NCBI GenBank assembly: GCA_021780315.1
Contig: JAJXYY010000026.1
Coordinates: 102,634 to 166,633 of the forward strand
Length of the DNA stretch: 64,000 nucleotides
Reading direction: 5' to 3'
Source: Acidobacteriota bacterium
GTDB lineage: Bacteria; Acidobacteriota; Terriglobia; Terriglobales; Acidobacteriaceae
The notes under the pieces were generated by a model, which saw only the letters and a program-made list of their open reading frames with translations, had not been told where the DNA came from and searched no databases. How positions within the stretch are numbered: position 1 is the stretch's first letter; every line of letters begins with the position of its first letter. Positions 29,784-40,373 of this stretch are shown piece after piece. Made by a program: the position numbers and the translations under genes.

Positions 29784-30224
29784 CTACGCCGGGCTGCCCG
29801 CCACAGGCACCGACTGCATCTCCGCCACATCCTGTCCACGTACCGCCGTCGTAATAGTCGGTGGCGTCAACAGCGTATTGTGCACAATGCAGCGATGGAC
29901 CGCACGATCAATTCCTTCCACCTGCTCCGGAGTCAAAGCCACTGGCGCGATCACCTCAATCTTGAAGTGATCGATCCGGCTAGGATTCGTCAGCTTTTCT
30001 GCCGTCACAATGACCCTGGTGCCCGACGTTGCCAGCTTACGCGCCTTCAGATAATACGCAGCATAGTACGCGGCACAACTCGCCAGCGAGCCCAGCAGCA
30101 TCTCCGGTGGTGTCATCCCTTCATCGGTACCGCCATCTTCCACCGGCTGATCATTCACAATTACATGACCACGCGCCGCAACGCTAAACTTGACACCTTC
30201 CAAATGCTCAACCTTAACCTCCAT
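29784..30224 (-). CDS. OsmC/Ohr-family peroxide-reducing protein
   Basis: 146 residues. The family fold detoxifies organic hydroperoxides with two cysteines, here Cys50 in SLASCAAYY and Cys112 in VHRCIVHNTL, both placed as in OsmC/YhfA. TPPEMLLGSLASC is the usual central helix motif. The start at 30224 has AGGAGG upstream and begins at the conserved strand; the frame continues open to 30338 but that part is not protein-like. It lies between the DUF2892 gene (41 nt) and the proton ATPase gene (83 nt) in the stress block. Confidence 0.92.
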   Translation of the reverse strand: MEVKVEHLEGVKFSVAARGHVIVNDQPVEDGGTDEGMTPPEMLLGSLASCAAYYAAYYLKARKLATSGTRVIVTAEKLTNPSRIDHFKIEVIAPVALTPEQVEGIDRAVHRCIVHNTLLTPPTITTAVRGQDVAEMQSVPVAGSPA

Positions 30225-30265
30225 ACTTCCTCCTGACCGATTCCCGCTACTTCCAGTTGCAACAC

Positions 30266-30481
30266 TTACGGCGTGGAGCAGCTGGCCCCACTGGCATCTT
30301 TCAGTCCCATCGCACGCAGTATCATCATCGCCGGACACCAGTTCGTAAAGCTCGACTGCAACAGGTTCAAGCCCGCAAATGCCGTCAACAGCAGCCAGTA
30401 CTGCGACACCCAGTGGGCCAACCCCAACGACAACAAAATCACCACGCCTGCCATCATTCGCAATCCACGTTCAACCGTCAT
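30266..30481 (-). CDS. DUF2892 small inner-membrane protein
   Basis: 71 residues, two hydrophobic segments. MTVERGLRMMAGVVILLSL at the start and NLLQSSFTNWCPAM with a single Cys near the end are typical of DUF2892, the membrane domain found alone or behind rhodanese domains as in YgaP. A role in sulfur handling is known only for such fusions. The ATG at 30481 has GGAGGG seven nt upstream; the ATG at 30496 is possible but extends an unconserved pentapeptide. It lies 25 nt after the RND pump gene. Confidence 0.88.
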   Translation of the reverse strand: MTVERGLRMMAGVVILLSLGLAHWVSQYWLLLTAFAGLNLLQSSFTNWCPAMMILRAMGLKDASGASCSTP

Positions 30482-30506
30482 CGTACTACCCTCCATTTCA
30501 TTCCAA

Positions 30507-33500
30507 CTACGATTCGCTTACCACTGCTTGGTGCTTCTCTTTGCCAGCTTCGACCATGTAATACAACACCGGTACCGCCAGGCGAGACAACACCGTCGAC
30601 GCCACTTCACCAGCCATCAGCGACAGCGCCAATCCTTGAAAAATCGGGTCCGATAAAATCACGCTTGCACCAACCACCACCGCAGCTGCCGTCAGCAGCA
30701 TGGGACGAAAACGTACCGCACCCGCATCGATAACAGCATCGGCCAGCGGCATGCCTTCCCGTCGCCGCAGCTCTATAAAGTCCACCAGAATAATCGAATT
30801 CCGCACGATGATTCCTGCGCCGGCTATAAACCCGATCATCGACGTCGCCGTAAAAAACGCTCCCAGCAACGCGTGAGCCGGCAGGATTCCCACCAGCGTC
30901 AGCGGAATGGGAGCCATGATCACCAACGGCACCGTAAACGAACGGAACCATCCCACCACCAGCACATAAATCAGCAGTAACACCGCAGCAAACGCAATCC
31001 CAAGATCCCGGAACACCTCGATCGTGATGTGCCACTCCCCATCCCACTTCATCGCATAACGGTCGGTGGAATCAGGTTGCACCGAGTTGTAATGTTTCAA
31101 CGCATACCCACCCGGCAGTTGCAACCGGTCGAGTGCCTCGTTCATCTTGAAGATCGCGTACACGGGGCTCTCTTCCGCTCCCGCTACATCGCCTGTCACG
31201 TACACCACGCGCTTCATATTCTTGTGATAAATGCTTGGCTGCAACACCGTCGGAACAACCTTGGTGATCTCTCGCAGCGAAACCATACCACCGGCCGCAT
31301 TCGGCAGCTTGATGCTCTCCAACTGGTCCATCGACGACCGGTCTGCGCGCTCCATCCGCACACGCACCGGGATCGCTTCGCGCGAAACATCCGAGTGCAG
31401 CAACCCGGCATCGTCCCCGCGCAACGCCACCGACAACGCTCGCGTCACCTCAGCTTTCGATATCCCTTGCTGCGCCGCCTTAGCCTCGTCCACCACAATC
31501 TGGTCGACCGTCTGCGGATCTTCCACCATCCAGTCCACATCCACAACGCTCGAGGTATCCAAAAATATCTGCTTCACCTTACGTGCCAGATCGATCTGCC
31601 CTGCCAGATCCGGGCCGTACACCTCAGCCACCAGCGTCTGCAGCACCGGAGGTCCCGGCGGCACCTCGCTCACCTTGATCCGCGCACCATGCGGTGCACC
31701 AATCTTGTCCAGCCCAGGACGCAGTCGCTTGGCAATCTCATGGCTCTGTGCGCTACGGTCATCCAACGGCAGCAGGTTCACCTGGATGTCCGCCTGGTTA
31801 GGCTGCGACCGCAGAAACGAGTGCCGCAGCAGTCCGTTGAAGTTGTATGGCCCCGAAGTCCCCGCATACACCTGATAGTTCAACACCTCAGGCTGCTGCG
31901 CCAGATACCTGCCCAACTCCTGCGATACTCGGCTCGTCTCCTCGAGCGTCGTCCCGTCCGGCATATCCACCACCACCTGGAACTCGCTCTTGTTGTCGAA
32001 CGGCAACATCTTCACCTTCACCAACTTCAGTGGTACCAGCACCACCGCAGCCAGCAGCAACAGCACCATCCCGACGAGAAAGAAGAAACGGGCCCGTCCA
32101 TCATGGATCAGCGGCCGCATGATCCTCCGGTAGAACTTCGTACTCCAGTCTTCGGTCTCGTGGTGCGAAACACCCTCTTCCTCACGCACCTTGCGCAACA
32201 ACCGCAGCGAGGCCCACGGCGACACGACAAACGCTACCAGCAGCGAGATCAACATCGCCGAAGAAGCCCCCACCGGAATCGGCCGCATATACGGCCCCAT
32301 CAACCCGCTCACCGATGCCATCGGAAGAATCGCCGCGATCACTGCAAACGTTGCCAGAATCGTCGGATTCCCAACCTCCGCCACCGCCTCGATCGCAATC
32401 TCGCTTAGTGGCCGTCCCGCACTCTCCGGCAACCGGAAGTGGCGAACGATATTCTCCACCACCACAATCGCATCATCCACCAGGATGCCGATGCTGAAGA
32501 TCAACGCAAACAGGGTCACCCGGTTCAGCGTGTACCCATACAGATAAAAAATCCCCAGCGTCAACGCCAGCGTCACCGGAATCGCCAGCAATACCACGCC
32601 CGACTCACGCCACCCTAGAAACAACGCAATCAGCAACGTCACTGACAACGTCGCTATCGCCAGATGCTTCAACAACTCGTCCGACTTCGCCTTCGCCGTC
32701 TCTCCATAATTGCGCGTTGTCGTAATCTGCAGGTCTTGCGGCAACGTCGTCCCACGCATCGACGCCACCCGCGCCAGCACCGAATTCGCAATGTCGGTCG
32801 CGTTTGTGCCCTTGCGTTTCGCCACCGTAATCGTTACCCCAGGATACTCTGCGCCAACAGCATCCTTGCTCTCCACTGCTTTACCCGCCACCCCCGCGCC
32901 TCGCCCTGTGCCATAGACCACGTAGTCCACAGGCTCTGCCGGCCCATCGACTATCTTCTCCGCTACATCCCGCAGATACACCGGGCTTCCATGGCTGGTC
33001 CCAACCACTACCTGTTCCAGGTCCTCTCGCCGCGTAAAGAAGCTCCCCACATCCACTCGAATCTGTTGGTTCGCTCCTGCAAACTGGCCTGCCTGCACTC
33101 GCGCATTGGCCGACTGCAACTTCCCAACCACTCCCTCCGGCGACATCCCAAACGACGCCAACCGTGCCGACGACAACGACACCAGCATCGTCCGCGGCTG
33201 CCCACCCAGAATCCGCGTCTCCGATACATCGTCAATCTGCTTGATCGTATGTTCCATCTCACCCGCGATCAGACGCAGATGATACGAGTCATAATTCTTC
33301 CCCCACAACGTCAGCGAAAGTATCGGCACATCGTCGATAGACCGCGCCTTGATCAGCGGCATCGACACCCCCGGCGGCATCTGGTTCAGCCCCGAGTACA
33401 GCTTGCTGTACACCTTGATCAAAGCCTCTTCCTGGCTGCTCCCTACCAGGAACCGCACAATAATCAGGCTCGATCCTGTGCTCGAAGTCGAGTACACATA

Positions 33501-33755
33501 CTCCACGCCCGGAACATCCCGCAGCAACTCCTCCAGCGGAATCGTCACCCGCTGCTCCACCTCCGCAGGTGAAGCGCCCGGCATCGCCGTCATCACATCC
33601 AGCATCGGCACAATAATCTGCGGCTCTTCTTCGCGAGGAATCCGCATCACCGCAAACACTCCCAGCGCCAAGGCCGTCACAATCGCCAGCGGCGTCAGCT
33701 TCGAGTCGATAAACGCCTTCGCTATCTGTCCCGCAATCCCCAGCGGATGCTTCAT
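30507..33755 (-). CDS. RND efflux pump, inner-membrane permease (AcrB/CusA superfamily)
   Basis: Proton-driven exporter of 1082 residues, the standard RND size. Twelve transmembrane helices are arranged as one plus five after each large periplasmic loop. [14 protein letters not shown] has the Asp-Asp pair of the proton relay in helix 4, and [15 protein letters not shown] is the matching helix in the second half. Early text [16 protein letters not shown] resembles hydrophobe/amphiphile-type pumps rather than metal pumps, but the substrate is unknown. The ATG overlaps the adaptor's stop (ATGA). It works with the adaptor and TolC genes upstream. Confidence 0.94.
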   Translation of the reverse strand: MKHPLGIAGQIAKAFIDSKLTPLAIVTALALGVFAVMRIPREEEPQIIVPMLDVMTAMPGASPAEVEQRVTIPLEELLRDVPGVEYVYSTSSTGSSLIIVRFLVGSSQEEALIKVYSKLYSGLNQMPPGVSMPLIKARSIDDVPILSLTLWGKNYDSYHLRLIAGEMEHTIKQIDDVSETRILGGQPRTMLVSLSSARLASFGMSPEGVVGKLQSANARVQAGQFAGANQQIRVDVGSFFTRREDLEQVVVGTSHGSPVYLRDVAEKIVDGPAEPVDYVVYGTGRGAGVAGKAVESKDAVGAEYPGVTITVAKRKGTNATDIANSVLARVASMRGTTLPQDLQITTTRNYGETAKAKSDELLKHLAIATLSVTLLIALFLGWRESGVVLLAIPVTLALTLGIFYLYGYTLNRVTLFALIFSIGILVDDAIVVVENIVRHFRLPESAGRPLSEIAIEAVAEVGNPTILATFAVIAAILPMASVSGLMGPYMRPIPVGASSAMLISLLVAFVVSPWASLRLLRKVREEEGVSHHETEDWSTKFYRRIMRPLIHDGRARFFFLVGMVLLLLAAVVLVPLKLVKVKMLPFDNKSEFQVVVDMPDGTTLEETSRVSQELGRYLAQQPEVLNYQVYAGTSGPYNFNGLLRHSFLRSQPNQADIQVNLLPLDDRSAQSHEIAKRLRPGLDKIGAPHGARIKVSEVPPGPPVLQTLVAEVYGPDLAGQIDLARKVKQIFLDTSSVVDVDWMVEDPQTVDQIVVDEAKAAQQGISKAEVTRALSVALRGDDAGLLHSDVSREAIPVRVRMERADRSSMDQLESIKLPNAAGGMVSLREITKVVPTVLQPSIYHKNMKRVVYVTGDVAGAEESPVYAIFKMNEALDRLQLPGGYALKHYNSVQPDSTDRYAMKWDGEWHITIEVFRDLGIAFAAVLLLIYVLVVGWFRSFTVPLVIMAPIPLTLVGILPAHALLGAFFTATSMIGFIAGAGIIVRNSIILVDFIELRRREGMPLADAVIDAGAVRFRPMLLTAAAVVVGASVILSDPIFQGLALSLMAGEVASTVLSRLAVPVLYYMVEAGKEKHQAVVSES

Positions 33756-34978
33756 CGCTGCACCTCAATACGCTTGCCGTCCAGATCCGCACTGCCCGGA
33801 CTCATCACCACCGCTTCGCCCCCGGTCAGTCCCGACAGCACCTCCACCCGATCTCCCTGAGCCACACCTAAGGTGATATACCGCAGCCCCGCCAACTGGT
33901 TCTGCCCCACCACATACACCTCCTGGAGTGATCCTCGTCGCACCACTGCCGACACCGGAATCGTCAGAGCAGACCGCGTCCCGCGCAGCAACTCCGCTCG
34001 TCCATACATGCCACTCCGCAGATGTGCCGTCGTCGGCAAATCCAGCTTGACCTCAAAGCTGTGGCTCGCAGCATCTGCCGCAGGAACCACCCTGCTCACC
34101 TTGGCCATCATCGTGCCGCCACCACCGTCCTGTGCCAGCGCATCGATCGACACTGGAATACTCGCGCCCGTCTGCACCGATCCCACCAGCGACTCATCCA
34201 CTGCGACATTCAGTTGCAGCCGTCCCGTCTTGTCTAAAATCAGCAGCGGTACGCCTGGAGTCGCCAGCGCCCCCGGATCAGCCTTCCGCGCCACCACCAC
34301 CCCGTCGAACGGAGCACGCAGCCGTGTATAGCCCAGCATCGTTCCCGCAGAAGCCGCAGCAGCCTTCGCCTCCGCAGCCTGCGCTCGCGCCAACTCCAAA
34401 CGCGATCCAGCCGACTGCGCCTTCGTCTTCACTTCATCAAACTCCTGCGGACTGATGCTCTTTCGCTCCTGCAATATCTCGTACCGCTGCAGCGTACTGG
34501 CAGCCAGCGCCGAGTCGCTCTGGGCAGCCGCCACCGCACGCTCCGACGCACTCACCGCGGCCTGCGCCCGATCCATATCCGCCCTGTACTGCGCCCCATC
34601 CAGTGTCACCAGCGTCTGACCGCTACGCACCGTATCGCCTTCCTTCGCCCCAACCGAGATCACATTCCCCGTCACCTGCGCAGCCAGAGCCGCACTCTCC
34701 ACCGCCTGCACCGAGCCCACCACCGCCACCCGGTCCGGAACCTGTTGCATGGTCGCCGCGTCCACCCGTACGCCACGCACCACCTCCGGCGTCGCAGCCG
34801 GAGCCACCGGCTTGCTGCAGCCCGTCAGCACAGTCGCCAGGACCATGCCACTCACTGCTGCGCCAACCTTCCATCGCTTCACTGTGCAAGCCTTCATCTC
34901 GAATGTCTTCCTGTCTAAGCTCTTCGTCTCGACCATCGTCATAGCACACTCATTCCTGTCCGTCATCGCATCATTCAT
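33752..34978 (-). CDS. RND periplasmic adaptor (membrane fusion protein), lipoprotein
   Basis: 408 residues as drawn. A hydrophobic stretch ends in the lipobox LTGC, so the mature protein is probably lipid-anchored. It is followed by split lipoyl half-motifs ([21 protein letters not shown] and [19 protein letters not shown]), a helical hairpin and beta-barrel domains. The start at 34978 overlaps the tolC stop (ATGA) and has GGGGAG upstream; the ATG at 34897 would give a more usual signal-peptide length. It links the RND pump to TolC across the periplasm. Confidence 0.92.
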   Translation of the reverse strand: MNDAMTDRNECAMTMVETKSLDRKTFEMKACTVKRWKVGAAVSGMVLATVLTGCSKPVAPAATPEVVRGVRVDAATMQQVPDRVAVVGSVQAVESAALAAQVTGNVISVGAKEGDTVRSGQTLVTLDGAQYRADMDRAQAAVSASERAVAAAQSDSALAASTLQRYEILQERKSISPQEFDEVKTKAQSAGSRLELARAQAAEAKAAAASAGTMLGYTRLRAPFDGVVVARKADPGALATPGVPLLILDKTGRLQLNVAVDESLVGSVQTGASIPVSIDALAQDGGGGTMMAKVSRVVPAADAASHSFEVKLDLPTTAHLRSGMYGRAELLRGTRSALTIPVSAVVRRGSLQEVYVVGQNQLAGLRYITLGVAQGDRVEVLSGLTGGEAVVMSPGSADLDGKRIEVQR

Positions 34979-36423
34979 TGGAAGCTCCCCACTTGATCGG
35001 CATTCAGTGTTCCGGTTGCCAACCGCAGCGCAGCATACGAAATCGTGTTCTCATACACCGATTGCCAGTAGCCCGTCTGGCTCTGCCGCTCTGCATCTTC
35101 AACCCGCAGCACATCCGTCACGGTCGCTAAACCCGCCTCATAGCGGTTATGAATAATCCGCAAGCTCTCTTCCGCCTGCGCTAGAGCCGCCTGCGTCACC
35201 GCCACACTCTGTGCCGCCGCCAGATGCTGGTAGTATGCCCGGCTCACCTCCAGCCGCACCCGGCTCTGGGCAGAAGCCTGGCCTGCCAGTACTCGCTGCA
35301 GCCCGGCCTTCTCTACCGCCAGACGCTCCCGCTTCTCCGCAGGAAAAATATCCAGCTTCAACTCCGCTCCTGCAGCCCAGTTATTTCCTCCAGACCCAGC
35401 AAAACTCGGCTTGTCCATCTCCCACGATCCAAACGTATCCACTCTAGGCCCAAACGCTGCCTTCGCTGCTTTCACCGCCGTCTGTTGGGCCTGTCCCTGC
35501 AGGTCCAGTGCTTTCAGATCCGGACGCCGCTGCTGCGCCAGAGCCACCTCGGCATCCAGCGCACCCATCGTGTACGTCACCGGATGCAGCTCTTCCACCG
35601 TCATCGTCTCAGCCGGCAACACCACGCCCATCGCATTGCCCAGCGCCACTCCCGCTACGGAAAGCTGACCTTCCGCGCGAATCAGTTCCGTCTTCCGCGT
35701 CGCAACATTCACCTCCGCCGATAACGCATCCGACTCCACCACCGTCCCCGCCTGCACCCGCGACCGGCTCAACTCCAGCACCGCCTCCGCCGTCTTCAGC
35801 GCCTGCCGCGCCACCTCCACCTCGCGCTTCGCCATCAGCACCGACTCATACGCCGTCACCACCTGGTACACCAACTCCTGGTCCGTCCGTCCCAGCGACT
35901 GCGCCGCACCCTGCTCCGCCAAGCGGCCACGCTTCATCTGGTACTGCGTCATCCAGGAGTCGAACGCCGTCCACTGCCCTGCAAACTTCGTCGTAAAGTC
36001 ATTCACCGGTGTCGGCCGGTTCAGTACATTCAAAGAAAAATCAGTCGCCGAAAACTGCTGTTGGCGGAGCTTGGTACCAAACGCAAACACCGGATCGTTA
36101 CTCCGCGCCACCCCCTCGCTGAACCCCAGTTGCGGCAGCAGATGCGTCCGGCTCAAACGATACTGTGCCGCAGCCGCAGTTATCTCCGCAATAGCCAGCT
36201 TCCGGTCAGGATTCTTCTCGAGAGCTGCCGCTACCGCTCGCTCCAGCGTCAACGCTCCAGTCTGAGCCTCAGCCGCAGAACTCGCTGCAACGGGAACAAC
36301 CGGCTCCTGTGCCAAGGCACAAGGCTGCATCGGACTCACCATCGCCCCGCCAACCAACAGCGTCAGGACTAAGATCCATCGATCAATTCGGAATGAATTT
36401 AAATAAGTTTGTCTCATCGCCAC
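34975..36423 (-). CDS. TolC-family outer-membrane efflux channel
   Basis: 482 residues with a signal peptide (core WILVLTLLVGGAMVSP). Two internal OEP repeats of long helices follow, for example LERAVAAALEKNPDRKLA and ETAEAVLELSRSR-like stretches, then a second copy ending AEESLRIIHNRYEAGLATVTDVL. Forms the exit duct of the tripartite pump. It heads the tolC-adaptor-pump operon, 78 nt after the sigma-factor gene, with an AT-rich leader. The start could be Met1 or Met3 (36417). Confidence 0.93.
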   Translation of the reverse strand: MAMRQTYLNSFRIDRWILVLTLLVGGAMVSPMQPCALAQEPVVPVAASSAAEAQTGALTLERAVAAALEKNPDRKLAIAEITAAAAQYRLSRTHLLPQLGFSEGVARSNDPVFAFGTKLRQQQFSATDFSLNVLNRPTPVNDFTTKFAGQWTAFDSWMTQYQMKRGRLAEQGAAQSLGRTDQELVYQVVTAYESVLMAKREVEVARQALKTAEAVLELSRSRVQAGTVVESDALSAEVNVATRKTELIRAEGQLSVAGVALGNAMGVVLPAETMTVEELHPVTYTMGALDAEVALAQQRRPDLKALDLQGQAQQTAVKAAKAAFGPRVDTFGSWEMDKPSFAGSGGNNWAAGAELKLDIFPAEKRERLAVEKAGLQRVLAGQASAQSRVRLEVSRAYYQHLAAAQSVAVTQAALAQAEESLRIIHNRYEAGLATVTDVLRVEDAERQSQTGYWQSVYENTISYAALRLATGTLNADQVGSFQ

Positions 36424-36450
36424 GCTAGGTCACTCAGTCTCTTCTAATTA

Positions 36451-36481
36451 CATAAAGACACTTCATAGCGCAGCGTTACAA
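36451..36481 (-). promoter_or_regulatory. Possible ECF-type promoter of the efflux operon
   Basis: On the minus strand TGTAAC is followed 15 nt later by GTCTTT, loosely like an ECF AAC / GTC pair, in an AT-rich gap before tolC. The match is weak. Confidence 0.2.
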
Positions 36482-36501
36482 AAAAATACAAATATTTTTT
36501 T

Positions 36502-37392
36502 TCAACAAACTTTGGCAGCAGCCTTTTGCAGCAGCCGTAGATACTCTTCCGTCAGCATCCGCCGCAACGCGCTCGTTGTTTGCTCTGAACATGGCACCGT
36601 CAAACTCCGGCACCGCGCGATCGTTCCCTCCAGATCGCGAATAAAACTCACGCAAGGTCTGCAATCCTCAATATGACGCTTCAGATCGTCGCAACTTACA
36701 TCATCCAGACGTCCATCCAGATACTCCGACAGTTGCGCAAACACCTCATGGCACTCTGCTGCCGCCTGCCGTCCCCCTTTGCCCCCATCCCGTTGGCGCC
36801 GCTTCGGCTTGGAAGCCGCACTCGTCGGCGCCATCAACTCCTTGCGCACAAATAGCCGTGCCCGATGCAGCCGTATTCGCACCGTACCCAACGCCAACCC
36901 CGTAATCCGGGCAATCTCCGCAGTATCCAGCTCTTCCATATCGTGCAACACAAGCACCAGCCGATACTTCGGCGGTATCCGCAATATCGCCTGTTGCAAC
37001 TGATCGTCCCTCTCCCCCCGCAGCACGGAAGCCTCAGGATTCAACTCCCGGCTCTCCAGCAGATGTTCAAGATCCCCCTCGCTCGGCTTCAACTCATCCA
37101 GTGTCAGCATCCGCTCCGGAGCAAACTTGCTCTTCCGCCGCATCAACCCGCAGTGGTTCCGCGTCACCTTATACAGCCACACCGCCAGCGCCTGCGGATC
37201 TTCTATCGTCTGCAGATATGGCAGCGACTGCTGCAGCACAAACTGCATCGTGTCCTCGGCATCTTCCCGATGCCCGCAAACCTTCATGCTGAACGAGTAA
37301 ACCGTGTTTTGTAGCAGCCGCAGCGCCGATTCGATCCGTTCTGGATCGTCCGTGCGCATCAACTCCGTTGCCTGTACCAACTCCGGTCGCAT
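36502..37392 (-). CDS. ECF sigma factor with C-terminal zinc-finger (anti-sigma-like) domain
   Basis: 296 residues. The N-terminal part has sigma region 2 (around REDAEDTMQFVLQQ and VWLYKVTRNHCGLMRRK) and region 4 (PPKYRLVLVLHDMEELDTAEIARITGLALGTVRIRLHRAR, about 140-180). After a basic linker (about 190-210) comes a ZAS/zf-HC2-like domain with LSEYLDGRLDD and H240-x3-C244-x2-C247, the zinc-binding pattern of group I anti-sigma factors. A sigma and its own brake are therefore joined in one chain. There is no membrane helix. GAGGG precedes the ATG. It is directly upstream of the efflux operon and may control it. Confidence 0.88.
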   Translation of the reverse strand: MRPELVQATELMRTDDPERIESALRLLQNTVYSFSMKVCGHREDAEDTMQFVLQQSLPYLQTIEDPQALAVWLYKVTRNHCGLMRRKSKFAPERMLTLDELKPSEGDLEHLLESRELNPEASVLRGERDDQLQQAILRIPPKYRLVLVLHDMEELDTAEIARITGLALGTVRIRLHRARLFVRKELMAPTSAASKPKRRQRDGGKGGRQAAAECHEVFAQLSEYLDGRLDDVSCDDLKRHIEDCRPCVSFIRDLEGTIARCRSLTVPCSEQTTSALRRMLTEEYLRLLQKAAAKVC

Positions 37393-37606
37393 CGTCGTCC
37401 CTCAGCCACAATCCATCCCGAGCCCAACCCGCACCAGCACGCCCGGTCCGGCACTCTTCCATTGTAATCCGCCTGTTGAAAACCCCTGATAACAACAACT
37501 TCCCCGTTGCGGGCAGCCAGCCATACCCACCGTATGATAGATGTGGTGTCGGCGCGCATCGACTGCGCCACCGGCAAACCTTCACCAGCTCGACACACCG
37601 CAGCAC

Positions 37607-37612
37607 AAGGAG
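37607..37612 (+). promoter_or_regulatory. Ribosome-binding site fixing a TTG start for deoC
   Basis: AAGGAG lies six nt before TTG at 37619; no in-frame ATG nearby has such a site. Confidence 0.7.
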
Positions 37613-37618
37613 CATCGT

Positions 37619-38392
37619 TTGAGCACCCTCCCCAACACCAGCATCGCCAGCTTCGACCCCGTCGCCTTTACCGCCCACACCCTCTCGTCACGCCAAAATC
37701 TCGCCGCCGTCCTCGACCACACACTCCTCAGGCCCGACGCCACACGCACCCAGGTCCTCCAACTCTGCCACGAAGCAGCCGAGCACCGCTTCGCCTGCGC
37801 CATGGTCAACCCCACCTGGGTCTCCGTTGCTGCCGCCGCCCTCGCCGGTACCGGAATCCCCGTTGGCGTTGTCATCGGCTTCCCCCTTGGCGCCATCCCA
37901 TCCAGCTCCAAGCGCGACGAAACCGTCCGCATGCTCCGTCACGGAGCCCACGATATTGACATGGTCCTCAACATAGGCCTCCTCAAATCAGGCCTCGCCT
38001 CAGACTACGAAGCAGTCCAGCAGGACATCCGCGGTGTCGTCGAACTCGCCCACGCCGCCGGAGCCATAGTCAAAGTCATCCTCGAAACCTGCCTCCTCAC
38101 CTTCGAAGAGAAGCTCCGCGCCTCCGACCTTGCCCTCTCTGCCGGCGCGGACTTCCTCAAAACCAGCACCGGCTTCTCTACCGGCGGAGCCACCGCCGAC
38201 GACATCACCATCCTCCGCGGCATCGCCGGTTCCCGCGCAGGGGTCAAAGCCTCCGGGGGTATCCGCTCCCTCGCCGACGCCACCACCATGCTCACCGCAG
38301 GAGCTTCCCGCATCGGAGCCAGTGCCAGCGTCAAGATCCTCGCCGAGTTCTCCGGACTAGCTCCCACCTCCACCAGCTCCAACGGCTACTAA
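37619..38392 (+). CDS. deoC: Deoxyribose-phosphate aldolase
   Basis: Splits 2-deoxyribose-5-P into glyceraldehyde-3-P and acetaldehyde in deoxynucleoside catabolism. 257 residues from a TTG start supported by AAGGAG. The Schiff-base Lys181 lies in DFLKTSTGF, the second conserved Lys210 in GVKASGG, and DHTLLRPDAT is the family's N-terminal motif. The frame stays open upstream to 37541 but without a ribosome-binding site. It is divergent from the sigma-factor gene and 61 nt before the phosphatase gene. Confidence 0.95.
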   Translation: MSTLPNTSIASFDPVAFTAHTLSSRQNLAAVLDHTLLRPDATRTQVLQLCHEAAEHRFACAMVNPTWVSVAAAALAGTGIPVGVVIGFPLGAIPSSSKRDETVRMLRHGAHDIDMVLNIGLLKSGLASDYEAVQQDIRGVVELAHAAGAIVKVILETCLLTFEEKLRASDLALSAGADFLKTSTGFSTGGATADDITILRGIAGSRAGVKASGGIRSLADATTMLTAGASRIGASASVKILAEFSGLAPTSTSSNGY

Positions 38393-38453
38393 ACCTCGTA
38401 TCTACTCTGATAACTCACCCACAACCCACCCGGTAGTATCATCGGCTATCTCT

Positions 38454-40337
38454 ATGTCAGCCTTCGACAATCCGAGCCGTCCCACCGCCGCAGGCGGAGA
38501 CACACCCCACCCCGGAGACCAGTTTGAAGGCGACTACCGCCCCGTACCTGAAAGCACCCCCGCCCCACCTCCCGCCAACATCCGCGTCGAGCCCCTCCAG
38601 GTCGACTTCCTCCACCGCCTAGCCGATGCCCTCAACACCACCCTCGACCTCAACACCCTGCTCCACCGTGTCGCCGATCTGGTCCGTGCTGTCATCGATT
38701 ACCGCATCTTCGCCATCCTCCTCCTCAACGACCGCACCCAGGAACTCTGGATGCGATTCCAGATAGGACACACCCCCGACATCGAGCGCATGCGCATCAA
38801 GCTCGGACGCGGTGTCGTCGGACAAGCAGCCGTCCAGCGCGCCTCTATCCTCGTCAAAGACGTCTCCACCCTCGAGAACTACATCGACGCCAACCCCAAC
38901 GTACGCTCCGAACTCGCCGTCCCCCTCATCGTCAAAAACAAAGTCATCGGAATCATCGACATTCAGTCCGAGATCGACGCTTACTTCACACACGACCACC
39001 AGCGCCTACTCGAACTCGTCGCCTCCCGCGTCGCCATCGCCATCGAGAACGCTCGCCTCTACACCCGCGTCTCCCGCCAGGCTCAGACCCTAACCGTACT
39101 CAACGAGATCTCCCGCGAAATCACCAGCATCCTCGATCTCGACGACCTCCTCGAAAGGATCGGAACCCTCCTCAAGCGCGTCATCGACTTTCAGATGTTC
39201 ACCATACTCCTCTGGAGCGACCGCCGCGAACAGCTCGAACACCGCTTCTCCTCCCGCTACGGCGAACGTATCAACCGCGAGCGTACCGTCGCCCTCGGTC
39301 AGGGCATCATCGGCACCGCAGCCCAACTGCGAGAGCCAGTCCTCGTCCCCGACGTCCGAAAAGATCCTCGCTACGTCGTCGAAAACCCCGAAACCCGCTC
39401 CGAACTCTCCGTCCCCCTTATCTACAAAGGCAAGGTCATCGGCGTCCTCGATCTCGAACACACCCGCGTCAACTACTTCACCGACGACCACCAGCGAACC
39501 CTCTCCACCCTCGCCGCTCAGGTCGCCATCTCCATCGCCAACGCACGTCTCTACCAGCGCATCCACGAGGAAGAGCAGCGCATGGAGCGCGACCTCGAAA
39601 TGGCACGCGAAGTCCAGCTACGCCTCCTGCCCTCCGCCCCGCCCCGCCACACCCACGCCGAAATCGCCGCCCACTTCCTCCCCGCCCGCTCCATCGGCGG
39701 AGACATCTACGACTTCCTCGACTACGGCCCCGGCCGCACCGCACTCGCCGTCGGCGACGTCAGCGGTAAAGCCGCCCCGGCCGCCCTCTACGCTGCACTC
39801 GTCAGCGGCATCCTGCGCTCCCTCGCCAACCAGCACCTCTCCCCAGCCGCGCTGCTCGCCGCGCTTAACCAGCAACTCCAGGAGCGTAAACTAGACTCCC
39901 AGTACGTCACTATGCTCATGGCCGTCTGGGACGACAACAACCAGACCCTCCAGATCGCCAACGCCGGCTCCGTCCAGCCGGTTTTCGTCTCCAACTCCCA
40001 GCACGGCATCCAGGTCAAAACCATCCAGGTCGAAGGCTTCCCCCTCGGCCTCTTCCCCGACGCCGAATACGAGGAGTTCACCATCTCCACCCAGCCCGGC
40101 GACATGGTCGTCTTCTTCTCCGATGGCATCGTCGACGCCGAAAACTCTACCCGCGAGATGTTTGGCTCCGACCGCCTCAGCGAAGTCCTCCGCTCCCAGC
40201 CCTGCCCCACCGCAGCCTCCTCCGTTCAGGCCATCCTCGACGCCGTAGCCAGCTTCCAGTCCGGCACCGAGCACTTCGACGACGAAACCGTAGTCGTCCT
40301 CCGCGTCCTCGGCCCCAACCTGCCCGACTGCAACTAA
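38454..40337 (+). CDS. GAF-GAF-SpoIIE (PP2C) regulatory phosphatase
   Basis: 627-residue cytoplasmic signalling protein. Two GAF domains (about 60-205 and 220-365) are linked by helices, then an RsbU/SpoIIE-type phosphatase domain (about 385-620) with GGDIYD, VGDVSGKAAPAALYAA and GDMVVFFSDGIVDAEN, which carry the metal-binding aspartates. Such enzymes dephosphorylate anti-sigma-factor antagonists in partner-switch systems. No antagonist or kinase gene is next to it. The GAF ligand is unknown. No Shine-Dalgarno sequence is evident. Confidence 0.92.
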   Translation: MSAFDNPSRPTAAGGDTPHPGDQFEGDYRPVPESTPAPPPANIRVEPLQVDFLHRLADALNTTLDLNTLLHRVADLVRAVIDYRIFAILLLNDRTQELWMRFQIGHTPDIERMRIKLGRGVVGQAAVQRASILVKDVSTLENYIDANPNVRSELAVPLIVKNKVIGIIDIQSEIDAYFTHDHQRLLELVASRVAIAIENARLYTRVSRQAQTLTVLNEISREITSILDLDDLLERIGTLLKRVIDFQMFTILLWSDRREQLEHRFSSRYGERINRERTVALGQGIIGTAAQLREPVLVPDVRKDPRYVVENPETRSELSVPLIYKGKVIGVLDLEHTRVNYFTDDHQRTLSTLAAQVAISIANARLYQRIHEEEQRMERDLEMAREVQLRLLPSAPPRHTHAEIAAHFLPARSIGGDIYDFLDYGPGRTALAVGDVSGKAAPAALYAALVSGILRSLANQHLSPAALLAALNQQLQERKLDSQYVTMLMAVWDDNNQTLQIANAGSVQPVFVSNSQHGIQVKTIQVEGFPLGLFPDAEYEEFTISTQPGDMVVFFSDGIVDAENSTREMFGSDRLSEVLRSQPCPTAASSVQAILDAVASFQSGTEHFDDETVVVLRVLGPNLPDCN

Positions 40338-40373
40338 CCCTTGCCCGTGCACTTGTTGTTGCCCTAGCGCCCT

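Noticed and set aside
31029..32408. 459-codon frame opposite the RND pump gene
   Set aside because: His/Arg/Pro-rich shadow translation without protein-like pattern; the pump gene is intact.
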